Of a DNA stretch of 64,000 nucleotides, positions 56,536-64,000 are shown in pieces; the first letter of the stretch is position 1, and each line of letters opens with the position of its first letter. The DNA comes from Sphingomonas sp. ID1715. GTDB taxonomy: Bacteria > Pseudomonadota > Alphaproteobacteria > Sphingomonadales > Sphingomonadaceae. Location: the NCBI RefSeq assembly GCF_013044515.1, contig NZ_JABEPR010000001.1, positions 372,001-436,000 on the forward strand. Reading direction: 5' to 3'. The notes beneath the pieces were generated by a model, which made no database searches, was not told where the DNA came from, and was given only the letters and a program-made list of their open reading frames with translations. Both the position numbers and the translations under genes were made by a program.

Positions 56536-57228
56536 TCACTCATCCCCCCGCGGCTTCGGCAGGAGCAGCGCGAGCAGTAGCGCGCGGCATTCGCCGTCGA
56601 TGGTGCCGTCGATCAGTTCGGGGCGGAAGCGGCGTTGGAAGGCGACCGTGGCGGCGAGCGGGTCGGTGACTTCATAGCCGAAGCGTTCGAGCGCGAGTAG
56701 GAAGCCGGCATCGCTCCAGCCGGGATCCATCAGGTTCTTGGTCGGGCGCGGCAGTGCCAGGCGGAGCTTCGCCAGCCGTCCCCAGGGGAAGAGCTCGCCC
56801 GGATCCTGCTTGCGCGCCGGGGCGATGTCGGAATGGCCGACGATGTTGCCGCGGGTGATGCTATAGCGCTCCTTGATGCCCTGCATCAGCGGGATCAGCG
56901 CGTTGATCTGCTCGTCCGGGAAAGGCCGGTAGCCGAACTCGTGTCCGGGATTGACGATCTCGATACCGATCGAGGCGGAGTTCACGTCGGTGATGCCGCG
57001 CCAGTGCGAGCGGCCGGCATGCCACGCGCGCTTGTCCTCTGCGACCATGCGGACCACCTGCCCGTCTTCGGTGACCACATAATGGGCCGACACCTTCGCC
57101 TCAGGATTGGCGAGTTGCGCGATCGCCGAGGCGGCATCCTGCATGCCAGTATAATGGAGCACGATCATCGAAATCGGGCTGCTGCGCTCGTCGAAATTCG
57201 GCGAGGGCGTGTCGATGATCTCGGTCAA
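56536..57228 (-). CDS. N-acetylmuramoyl-L-alanine amidase (AmpD-like)
   Basis: About 230 residues. The amidase_2 fold is seen in IVLHYTGM (Zn His), SAHYVVTEDGQVVRMV, ASIGIEIVN with the catalytic Glu, IVGHSDIAPARKQDPG with the second His and the Asp ligand, and FPW. A C-terminal peptidoglycan-binding-like region (SDAGFLLALERFGYEV) follows. No signal peptide is evident, so a cytoplasmic AmpD-type recycling role is favoured. The start is probably the TTG at 57228 overlapping the transporter stop (TTTGA); an ATG at about 57168 would cut into the fold. Confidence 0.87.
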   Translation of the reverse strand: MTEIIDTPSPNFDERSSPISMIVLHYTGMQDAASAIAQLANPEAKVSAHYVVTEDGQVVRMVAEDKRAWHAGRSHWRGITDVNSASIGIEIVNPGHEFGYRPFPDEQINALIPLMQGIKERYSITRGNIVGHSDIAPARKQDPGELFPWGRLAKLRLALPRPTKNLMDPGWSDAGFLLALERFGYEVTDPLAATVAFQRRFRPELIDGTIDGECRALLLALLLPKPRGDE

Positions 57229-58112
57229 ACCTGCTGCTCCCTCACCCGCGCCGAACGAATGGTGATGATCGCCACTCCGGTCAGCGCGACGATCCCGCCC
57301 AAAATCATCAGGGGCGTCAAGGGTGTGTGGAAGAACAACGAAGCGAACAGGACCGAAAGCACCGGCGAAGCGAGGGTCAGCGGCGTTACCGACGCGACGG
57401 GGTGACGCTGCAGCAGCCACGACATCGAGCCATGACCGATCAGCGTCGAGCCGATTGCGGAAAAGGCGACCCAACCGAAGCTCTTGAGCGGGATGGTCGG
57501 GATGCTCTGGAGACCGTGCGGCTCGAAGACCAGGGCGACCGGCGTGAGCATCACCGCGCCGACCAGCCCGATCCAGGCGTACATGGTCATGATCGGCACG
57601 CCCCTCAGATTCCGCTGGATAAGAGAGGAAGTCGCCCAGATCGCGCTGCCGAGGATGGTGAGCGCGATGCCGGGCAGTTCGTGCGCGACCGCGGGGTCGA
57701 AGACGAGAATGGTCACGCCCAGGACCGACAAAGCGACGCCGGCGATTCGGTATTTGTGGATGCGCTCCTTGAACACCAGAACGGCGAGCAGCAGCGAGAA
57801 CGGCACGCCCATCTGGCTCGCGATCGCCAGGGCCCCGACATTGTCCGCCACCGCCATCGACAGGTTGATGACCAGAAAGAATGCGCCCCCGGTCAGAAAT
57901 CCGAGCGCCAGCAATTCCTTCATGCGGCCCGGCACCACCCGCAGCCAGGACAGGCAGACCGCCAGTACGATGATCTGGCGGAGAAAGGCCGCGGTGAGCG
58001 GCGGGATCTCGGTCACCGCCATCTTCACGGCGATGATGTTCATGCCCCAGAGCAGGTTCATCACCGCGGCAACGGCAAAGTCGAGGGCGCCGAGGCGGGC
58101 AGAGACGGTCAC
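57225..58112 (-). CDS. EamA/DMT-family transporter
   Basis: 295 residues with ten predicted membrane helices in two five-helix EamA repeats; typical pieces are AAVMNLLWGMNIIAVKMAV, GALAIASQMGVPFSLLLAVL in repeat 1 and LTLASPVLSVLFASLFF in repeat 2. DMT proteins export or import small metabolites; the substrate cannot be inferred. The stop overlaps the amidase start by four bases, so they share a transcript, which may mean export or recovery of a cell-wall fragment or amino acid. Confidence 0.88.
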   Translation of the reverse strand: MTVSARLGALDFAVAAVMNLLWGMNIIAVKMAVTEIPPLTAAFLRQIIVLAVCLSWLRVVPGRMKELLALGFLTGGAFFLVINLSMAVADNVGALAIASQMGVPFSLLLAVLVFKERIHKYRIAGVALSVLGVTILVFDPAVAHELPGIALTILGSAIWATSSLIQRNLRGVPIMTMYAWIGLVGAVMLTPVALVFEPHGLQSIPTIPLKSFGWVAFSAIGSTLIGHGSMSWLLQRHPVASVTPLTLASPVLSVLFASLFFHTPLTPLMILGGIVALTGVAIITIRSARVREQQV

Positions 58113-58155
58113 TCCGCCGCTCTACCCGGCTAGGATCGGGCCGCAACCCGCTGAG

Positions 58156-58989
58156 TCAGGCGACGTGTCGCTTTTCGGATGGCACGCGGCAGTAAAGTCC
58201 GCGCGCACCCGGCGCAGACATGAAGGCTTCGGTCTGGCCAATCACCGTTTCCCCGGCACCCAGCATCAGCAGGCCGTCAGGCGCCAGCGAGTCGGCGAGC
58301 CGATCGAACGCCTCCCGCCGCCGTTCGGCCGAGAAATAGAGCAGCACGTTGCGGCACAGGATCAGGTCAAACCGCCCGGTCTGCGCCAGCAGCAGGTTGT
58401 GGCGGCGGAACCGAAGGTAGCGGGCCAGATCCCGTTTCACGCGCCACTGGTCGCCGACCTGATCGAACCAGCGCAACATCGACGTCACCGGCAGGCCGCG
58501 CTGGATTTCGAACTGGGTGTAAAAGCCGGCCTTCGCCTTGACGAGCGCAGCGTCCGATACGTCGGTCGCGGTGATGTCGATCGTCCAGCCCTGCCAACGC
58601 GCGGCGTCGCCGGCGAATATCATCGCCAGGGAATAGGCTTCCTGGCCGGTCGAGCAGCCTGCGCACCAGATCGACAGCCGGCGTGTACCGCTCCGCGCCT
58701 GACGCAGCCGCTCCAGCACGCTTGTGCGCAGCTGGTCGAACATCTGCGCGTCGCGAAAGAAGAAGGTCTCGTTGTTGAGCAGCGCCTCCACCACTTCGCT
58801 GGCAAGCGCGGGATCCCGCCCGCTCCGCACCGCGTCGGCGAGCGCCCCCAGGTCGGCGAGCTTGCGTTCCTTCATCAGGGATTTGAGGACGGTCTCTACC
58901 CGCCACAGACGGTTGGGGCCGATCTGCTGGCCGGTCCGTTGTTCCAGCAGTTCCGCGAACGCGCGCAGCGGCGCCTTGTCGTCCGTCAT
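58156..58989 (-). CDS. cheR: CheR, chemotaxis methyltransferase
   Basis: 277 residues. The N-terminal helical domain is followed by ALLNNETFFFRD (~68-79) and the S-adenosylmethionine site WCAGCSTGQEAYSLAM (~107-122), ITATDVSD and DLILCRNVLLYF, all characteristic of CheR. It methylates glutamates of chemoreceptors and works against CheB, whose gene stops within its start (ATGA). It is last in the che operon. No chemoreceptor or flagellar genes fall inside the window. Confidence 0.95.
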   Translation of the reverse strand: MTDDKAPLRAFAELLEQRTGQQIGPNRLWRVETVLKSLMKERKLADLGALADAVRSGRDPALASEVVEALLNNETFFFRDAQMFDQLRTSVLERLRQARSGTRRLSIWCAGCSTGQEAYSLAMIFAGDAARWQGWTIDITATDVSDAALVKAKAGFYTQFEIQRGLPVTSMLRWFDQVGDQWRVKRDLARYLRFRRHNLLLAQTGRFDLILCRNVLLYFSAERRREAFDRLADSLAPDGLLMLGAGETVIGQTEAFMSAPGARGLYCRVPSEKRHVA

Positions 58990-60080
58990 GCGGCGACGCG
59001 TTCGCGGCGGGAGAGCAGATCGGCGATCTGGAAGGGCGGCAGCATGGCGCTGGCGAGGCCCGCCGTGGCGACGGCGCCGGGCATGCCCCATACGACCGAA
59101 CTGTCGCGATCCTGGACGAACAGATCCGCGCCGATCGCCGCCAGCTGTTCGGCGCCGCGCAGGCCGTCGCGGCCCATGCCGCTCAGCACGACGCCGATGC
59201 CGGACACCCCGAACACGTCCGCGACGCTGGCGAACATCGGATCGACCGAGGGCAGACAGCCGCTTTCGACGCGCTCATTGGTGATGCGCACGCGCGGCAT
59301 GCCGCCGCCAAGCTCCACGCAGAGATGCCCCTCCCCCGGCGCCACGATGATGCGGCCACGCGCCAGGGGCATGCCCGCCCGGGCGACGGCGGTCGGCCGG
59401 CCGGACATTTCCTGCACCTGCCCTGCAAAGATAGGCATGAATGAAGGCGGCAGGTGCTGCGTGATCAGGATCGGCACGGCAAAGCTGGGCGGAAGGCCAC
59501 GCAGCAGGTCCGACAAGGCATGGAGGCCGCCGGTCGAGGCGCCGATCGCCAGGCACGCGACCCGATTGTCGCCGAGCCGCCGGAGCGTCACCTTTGCGTT
59601 GGGCTGGCGATGGCACTCTCTCGCTGCGCCAGCGTCCGGGGCGTGGCCGATCCGGATCAGCTTTTCGGCAAGCAGGTCGGCGAAGCGACCGCCAAAGGTG
59701 CCGGCACCGGGTTTGGCGAGCGTGTCCGCAGCGCCGAGGGTCAAGGCGCGGATCGTTGCTTCGGCGCCCTGTTCGGCGGAGGACGAGACGATCAGGACGC
59801 GCGCCCCCCGGCTCGCTTCGAGCAGGGCCGGCAATGCCGTCAGGCCGTCCTGACCGGGCATTTCGATATCGAGCAGGATGATGTCGACGCGCTGGCTGGC
59901 CAGGAACACCAGGGCCGCGCTCGCGCTCGGGACGGTCGCGGCAATCTCGAACTCGCGCCGGTCACCCACCATCCGCGCGAAGACAGCACGGGCCACCGCC
60001 GAGTCGTCGACGATCAGCAGCCGAATGGGCCTGGCTTCGGCGGCGGCCTGGCGGGCTTTCATCAAGGCGCGGTGCGGCAT
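58986..60080 (-). CDS. cheB: CheB, chemotaxis methylesterase
   Basis: 364 residues: receiver domain (RLLIVDDSAVARAVF, phospho-Asp in ILLDIEMPG, Lys in LAKPG) and methylesterase domain with Ser in IGASTGG, His in TQHLPPSF and Asp in GMGRDG. It demethylates receptors when phosphorylated by CheA. Coupled by a four-base overlap with cheR and separated from cheY by 13 bases, so it belongs to the CheA-CheW-CheY-CheB-CheR run. Confidence 0.95.
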   Translation of the reverse strand: MPHRALMKARQAAAEARPIRLLIVDDSAVARAVFARMVGDRREFEIAATVPSASAALVFLASQRVDIILLDIEMPGQDGLTALPALLEASRGARVLIVSSSAEQGAEATIRALTLGAADTLAKPGAGTFGGRFADLLAEKLIRIGHAPDAGAARECHRQPNAKVTLRRLGDNRVACLAIGASTGGLHALSDLLRGLPPSFAVPILITQHLPPSFMPIFAGQVQEMSGRPTAVARAGMPLARGRIIVAPGEGHLCVELGGGMPRVRITNERVESGCLPSVDPMFASVADVFGVSGIGVVLSGMGRDGLRGAEQLAAIGADLFVQDRDSSVVWGMPGAVATAGLASAMLPPFQIADLLSRRERVAA

Positions 60081-60093
60081 CGCGCGGCTTCGT

Positions 60094-60459
60094 TCAGACG
60101 AGACCGACGATCTGGAGCTTGCTTGCGATCGTATCGCGGTCGAACGGCTTCATCACATATTCGTCGGCGCCGGCTTCGATCGCCGCCTTGATATGGCCGA
60201 TGCCGTTCTCGGTCGTGCAGAAGACGACCTTCGGCCGCTTGGGCAAATCGGTCTGGCCGAGGGCCTTCAGGAACTCCATGCCCGTCATGACCGGCATGTT
60301 CCAGTCGAGCAGCACGACGTCGGGCGGGGACGCCTCGCAATGGGTGAGCGCGTCGCGGCCGTCGCCGGCTTCGGCGACCTCGAAGTCGAGCGTCTCGAGA
60401 ATGTGGCGGGCGACCTTCCGGATGACCTTGGAGTCGTCCACGACGAGGCAGGTTTTCAT
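60094..60459 (-). CDS. cheY: CheY-like chemotaxis response regulator
   Basis: 121 residues, a stand-alone receiver. Acidic pair in LVVDDSKV, phospho-Asp52 in VVLLDWNMPVMTGMEF, Thr in FCTTEN and Lys in VMKPFD. It should carry the phosphate from CheA to the flagellar switch, or act as a phosphate sink, which is common where several CheY copies exist. It lies 84 bases after cheW, with a T-rich stretch (CCTTTTTTC) between, so internal promoter or terminator activity is possible. Confidence 0.93.
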   Translation of the reverse strand: MKTCLVVDDSKVIRKVARHILETLDFEVAEAGDGRDALTHCEASPPDVVLLDWNMPVMTGMEFLKALGQTDLPKRPKVVFCTTENGIGHIKAAIEAGADEYVMKPFDRDTIASKLQIVGLV

Positions 60460-60543
60460 CTTGCTTACTCGACCTTTTTTCTGGTGGACCCGTGCTTAAC
60501 GGGAGAGAGTAAGGACGGAGTTAAGGGGCGATCGCGGCAACGC

Positions 60544-60978
60544 TCAGGCCGCCTGCGCCTCCTCGATACCCGCGATGATTTGCTCGGGGTCGACCAGCAG
60601 CAGCGCTTCGCCGTCCAGCTCCAGCATGCCAAGGGCGACCCGCGCCCAACCGGCCTCGAGCCGGCCGCGGATCGGCTGGGGCGGCTCGTCGATGACGCGG
60701 GCGTCGTCGATAGAGCCGACGAGCAGGCCATAATGATGGCCGTCGACGCTGACGACCACCGCGCGCTTGCCCTTGCTGCCGGTCTCCGCCAGGCCGAGCG
60801 AGCATTCGCAGCAGATCACGGTTAGCACCTTGCTGCGGAGCGCCGCCAGGCCGGCGACGTGCGACGGCGCGAGCGGCACCGGCGCGACGTCGCCAAGGTC
60901 CACGACCGACTCCACCAGCGATGCCCGGATCGCGATCGGCTGGCCCGCGATGGTGGCAATCAGATAGAGTTTTTCCAT
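60544..60978 (-). CDS. cheW: CheW, chemotaxis coupling protein
   Basis: 144 residues with a single CheW domain: LYLIATIAGQPIAIRASLVE at the start, GLAALRSKVLTVI and ALLLVDPEQII near the end. CheW bridges CheA and chemoreceptors. Its start overlaps the cheA stop by one base (TGATG), which couples their translation and keeps the two products in ratio. The length is at the lower end for CheW and there is no fused receiver. Confidence 0.92.
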   Translation of the reverse strand: MEKLYLIATIAGQPIAIRASLVESVVDLGDVAPVPLAPSHVAGLAALRSKVLTVICCECSLGLAETGSKGKRAVVVSVDGHHYGLLVGSIDDARVIDEPPQPIRGRLEAGWARVALGMLELDGEALLLVDPEQIIAGIEEAQAA

Positions 60979-63326
60979 CACGCGCTCCGCTTCGCCAATT
61001 GCCGCTCGATCGTGGAGAGCAGTCCCGCCCGGTCGTAACGATAGACGCTGCCATCCTGCGCGCCGCCCAACTCTGCCCGCAGACGCACGACTGGCGCGGT
61101 CAGGTCGGCGGGCACCGGTTCCGTTCCGGCAAGGATGATATCGGGCGTCAATTCCGCCTCGCCGCCAAAGCACACCCGGTACCCCGCCGCCTGGAGAAGC
61201 GGACTGAGGATTTCGCGCGACCAGCGATCCTCCGGCTCGGCGATCAGGCAAAGGGGCTTGGCAGCTCCAGGGGCAGGCGCCGCCTCGGCCTGAGCGAATA
61301 GCCAGAACAGGTCGATCAGTTCGACCTGCTCGCCGTCGATCAGCGCGACGCCGGCAACCGGCCCCTCGGCAGCGGCGGCGTGCATCTGCGGCGGCAGCGC
61401 CACGATGTCGATGACATCGTCGATCGCATAAGCCAGCTCCGCGGCCCCATCGCTGAGGCGCAACAGCTTCACCGGGCGGTCATCGCTGAGCAGGATGTCC
61501 TCCGCACCCAGGAGCGGAAGCAAGCGTCCGTCCACCGCAACCCTCAGCCGTCCGGCGGTAAACGCGACCTGATCGGCAGGCACATCCTCCAGCCGCTCGA
61601 CGATGCCGAGCCGGATACCGCGCCGGCGATCCGACAGATCCTTGAACAGCAGTGTCGATACGAGCTCTTCGCTGCTGCCCTCCGCCGCCTCCGGCTGGAA
61701 CCCGGCAAGCACGTCCGTCTCTTCCGGCTGCACGCCCGCGCGGTCGGCAACGCCTGCAGCATCGAGCATCAGCATCGGCACGCCGCTGTCGGGCAGCGAC
61801 ATGCCGCCATAGACGCCGGTCGCCATCACCGCCGGCGACGCGGGCTTGATCACCAACTCCTCGTGATCATGCACAGCCTCGACGCACAGGGCATAGGACA
61901 GGCCCGAACCGGCCCCCACTACGACAATGGTCCGTCCGGAGACGGCCTCGGGACGCCCGATCCCCAGCACTTGTTCGAGGTGGACGAGCGGCAAGGTACG
62001 GCCGCGGATGGTCGCGAAATGGGCGTGGCCCAGCGCATCGACCCGGATGGCGGCGCTGGAGACGTGGACGATCTCCTCGATCGCGGCGCGGGGCAAGGCA
62101 AAGGACTGGCCGCCCGCCGATACGGTCAATGAAGCGATGATGGTCAGCGTCAGCGGCACGCGGATGACCGTGCGCAGACCCGCGCCAGGCCGGTTCTCCA
62201 GCTCGATCGAGCCGCCGATCCGTTCGATGTTCGACTTGACCACATCCATGCCGACGCCGCGGCCGGAAATGGAACTGACTTGGTCGGCGGTACTGAGCCC
62301 GGGTGAAAAGATCAGCGAGGCGCGCGCGGCGGGCGGCAGCGCGTTGGCGAGCTCCTGCGTGATCACGCCCAGCGAGACCGCCTTCGCGATCACCCGCGCC
62401 TCGTCGATACCCGCGCCGTCGTCCGCGATCTCGATCACGATCTGATTGCCCGACTGGCGCGCGCCGATCGACAGCCGGCCATGATCCGGCTTGCCGCGCT
62501 TGCGGCGCTGCTCAAGCGGTTCGATGCCATGGTCGATCGAGTTGCGGACCATGTGCGTCAGCGGGTCGCGGATCAGCTCGATCATTTCGCGGTCGAGCTC
62601 GACATCACTGCCGTCGATTTCCAGTTCGACCTGCTTGCCCAGTTCTGAGCAGGTGTCGCGGACCATGCGCGGTAGCGCCGAGAAGAGCTTCTCGATCCGT
62701 TGCATGCGCGTGCGCGTGATCGAGTCCCGCATCTCGGCCACGCAGTTGGACAGGCGCTCGAATGCGCCGCCGACGTCCGCCTCCACGCCGATCTCGCGCA
62801 GCCGGCGGGACAGTTCGTTGCGCGCCAGCACCATGTCCGAGACGCCGCTCATGATGCGGTCGAGCAAATCCAGCGGCACGCGAATGCTGCGGGTCGGCGC
62901 GCGCGACGGGCCGGCGTTCATCTGCGTGGTCGGGGTGCCGGTCACCGGACAGACGATGTTGTCCGCCGACAGCGCGGCGATCAGCAGCGAATCGTCTCCG
63001 CCCGGCAGCTCGGCTCCGCTTTCCAGGGCCTCGGTCAGCTCCCCGATCCGGTCGATGATCGCAAGGACCGCGCTGACCAGCGCGCCATCGGGCGTGCGCG
63101 TTCCGGCGCGGACGTCCGCAAGGGCATCCTCGGCCGCATGGCTCAGCCGTTCGAAGCGCGGTAGCTCGAGAAAGCCGCAGCTTCCCTTGACGGTGTGCAC
63201 GAAGCGGAAGATCGCATCCAGGCGCCCGCGGTCGGTTGGATCGGTTTCCCACGCGATGATCTCGCCGGACAGCGCATCCAGCGTCTCGCGCGTTTCGGCC
63301 AGGAATTCAGCCAGCAGATCGTCCAT
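60978..63326 (-). CDS. cheA: CheA, chemotaxis histidine kinase with extra C-terminal domains
   Basis: 782 residues. The Hpt domain has His44 in FVHTVKGSCGF; a dimerisation helix pair (RVPLDLLDRIMSGVSDMVLA), the ATPase domain (HMVRNSIDHGIE; DDGAGID; GRGVGMDVVKSNIE) and a CheW-like domain follow. There is no clear P2 CheY-binding domain between Hpt and dimerisation. Beyond ~residue 540 is a second CheW-like segment (GIRLGIVERLEDVP...), then a receiver-like end (LCLIAEPEDRWSREILSPLL) in which the phospho-Asp is missing (DIILAG instead of ILLD). It is first of the che genes. Confidence 0.93.
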   Translation of the reverse strand: MDDLLAEFLAETRETLDALSGEIIAWETDPTDRGRLDAIFRFVHTVKGSCGFLELPRFERLSHAAEDALADVRAGTRTPDGALVSAVLAIIDRIGELTEALESGAELPGGDDSLLIAALSADNIVCPVTGTPTTQMNAGPSRAPTRSIRVPLDLLDRIMSGVSDMVLARNELSRRLREIGVEADVGGAFERLSNCVAEMRDSITRTRMQRIEKLFSALPRMVRDTCSELGKQVELEIDGSDVELDREMIELIRDPLTHMVRNSIDHGIEPLEQRRKRGKPDHGRLSIGARQSGNQIVIEIADDGAGIDEARVIAKAVSLGVITQELANALPPAARASLIFSPGLSTADQVSSISGRGVGMDVVKSNIERIGGSIELENRPGAGLRTVIRVPLTLTIIASLTVSAGGQSFALPRAAIEEIVHVSSAAIRVDALGHAHFATIRGRTLPLVHLEQVLGIGRPEAVSGRTIVVVGAGSGLSYALCVEAVHDHEELVIKPASPAVMATGVYGGMSLPDSGVPMLMLDAAGVADRAGVQPEETDVLAGFQPEAAEGSSEELVSTLLFKDLSDRRRGIRLGIVERLEDVPADQVAFTAGRLRVAVDGRLLPLLGAEDILLSDDRPVKLLRLSDGAAELAYAIDDVIDIVALPPQMHAAAAEGPVAGVALIDGEQVELIDLFWLFAQAEAAPAPGAAKPLCLIAEPEDRWSREILSPLLQAAGYRVCFGGEAELTPDIILAGTEPVPADLTAPVVRLRAELGGAQDGSVYRYDRAGLLSTIERQLAKRSA

Positions 63327-63380
63327 CGAGCCCTCGACCTAATCGGCAAGGGCTATGCCGCCGCAAGCGTTAAGAGCGGG

Positions 63381-64000
63381 TTAGCCGTCCTTCAGGATTG
63401 CCCCGAACATCACGAACGGATCGTCGGGGCCGGACACCTGGATCGCGCCGTTCGCTTCCTTGACTAGCTCGCTCGCCATCCAGGCGGCGGCGGCGCGCGG
63501 CGTCACTTCGTCGGCCGCCGTCTTGCCTTCGAGCGCGCGACGCAGTTCGGGGTCGAGCACCAGCCGCGGCCCTTCGGCGCGGACGACCATCTCGGTGCCG
63601 CCCGAAGTCTTCTCGGCGCCGATGTCGAGCCGGCCGCCGCGCACCAGCGCGTCGCCCGCGATGAGCGCGAGGTTCAACAGCACCTTGATCGCCGGCTTGC
63701 TGAGCGTTGCCGGCTCGACCATCCAGCCGATCTCGGTCCGGCCGCCTTCCGCGAACATGCCTTCGATCGCGGTGCGGGCCTCGCGCGCATCGACCTGATC
63801 GCCGAAGCCGCCCGCCGCCCCGAAGGCGAGACGAAAGAATTTCAGCTTGTTGGCCGAAGCGCGCGCGCTTTCGTTGAGCAGATCGAGACAGCGCGCCCGC
63901 ATCTCCGGATCATGCTCGTCGGCGAGCAACTCCAGCCCGTTGTTGAGCGCACCAACCGGGCTCAACAGATCATGGCATAGGCGGGAGCAGAGCAGGCTGG
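63381..64000 (-). CDS. ChpT-like histidine phosphotransferase (partial, N terminus outside window)
   Basis: The minus-strand frame runs past the right edge; visible residues begin SLLCSRLCHDLLSPVGALNN, with the phospho-accepting His in CHDL, followed by NGLELL. The C-terminal part (GGTEMVVRAEGPRLVLDPEL...) is a degenerate ATPase-like fold without ATP motifs. This is the architecture of ChpT, which in Caulobacter passes phosphate from CckA to CtrA and CpdR. Its gene precedes cheA by 54 bases and may share its promoter, linking the CtrA pathway to motility. Confidence 0.85.
   Translation of the reverse strand, partial: SLLCSRLCHDLLSPVGALNNGLELLADEHDPEMRARCLDLLNESARASANKLKFFRLAFGAAGGFGDQVDAREARTAIEGMFAEGGRTEIGWMVEPATLSKPAIKVLLNLALIAGDALVRGGRLDIGAEKTSGGTEMVVRAEGPRLVLDPELRRALEGKTAADEVTPRAAAAWMASELVKEANGAIQVSGPDDPFVMFGAILKDG

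Noticed and set aside
1-64000. CRISPR arrays, rRNA genes and further tRNAs
   Set aside because: No regularly spaced repeats, rRNA core sequences or other cloverleaf-forming tRNAs were noticed on reading both strands.

Overview
The window looks like a high-G+C alphaproteobacterium, most probably a sphingomonad (Sphingomonas, Sphingobium, Novosphingobium or Sphingopyxis type). Pointers are several large TonB-dependent receptors beside catabolic genes, a luxR-luxI-phyH cluster, a PEPxxWA-CTERM protein, a ChpT-like phosphotransferase next to a chemotaxis operon, and an interspersed palindrome built on GTCCTGAGCGAAGTCGAAGG. No rRNA is present, so the genus is inferred.

Positions 1 to about 50,290 are one arm of an integrative and conjugative element (ICE) whose other end lies left of the window. 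It ends at the 3' end of an elongator tRNA-Met gene (50281-50357), with a P4-type tyrosine integrase directly inside. The conjugation core is a traG-copG-trbBCDE run (1-5418), a VirD2-like relaxase (11017-12981), a backbone block of DUF736, ParB-like, DUF2958 and ArdC proteins (13.3-19.2 kb), and a lytic transglycosylase-TraF-excisionase-like group (19.7-21.6 kb). LuxR, LuxI, a PhyH dioxygenase and an XRE regulator (21.7-24.4 kb) suggest quorum control of transfer.

Between trb and relaxase lies an unusual accessory block (5.7-11.0 kb). On the plus strand an acyl-carrier-like protein, an XRE repressor, an ImmA/IrrE metalloprotease, a papain-like protease and a thymidylate-synthase-like protein form one tight operon behind an operator-like promoter. 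Convergent with it are a uracil-DNA-glycosylase-like protein, a MazG-like hydrolase and a small RHH protein. This is my best candidate for an undescribed (possibly defence or element-control) system.

Catabolic cargo fills 24.5-48.5 kb. Module 1 (24.9-41.6 kb) encodes outer-membrane uptake, alcohol and aldehyde oxidation, CoA activation and a beta-oxidation set of peroxisomal flavour (alpha-methylacyl-CoA racemase, HSD17B4-like SDR, SCPx-like thiolase), suggesting a methyl-branched or polyether alcohol as substrate. It is bracketed by an imperfect 70-bp direct repeat, and a 41-bp element recurs upstream of four of its transcription units. Its first TonB receptor appears frameshifted in the signal peptide. 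Module 2 (42.2-48.5 kb) has a TetR regulator, amidohydrolase, TonB receptor, cyclase-family hydrolase and beta-keto acid cleavage enzyme.

From 50.4 kb the sequence is chromosomal: RNA 2',3'-cyclic phosphodiesterase-like protein, GST, Kup, an Lrp/AsnC-alanine dehydrogenase pair, a PEP-CTERM protein, an amidase, an EamA transporter, and a CheA-CheW-CheY-CheB-CheR operon with ChpT. All functions are inferred from motifs, lengths and context by eye; no database search was run.
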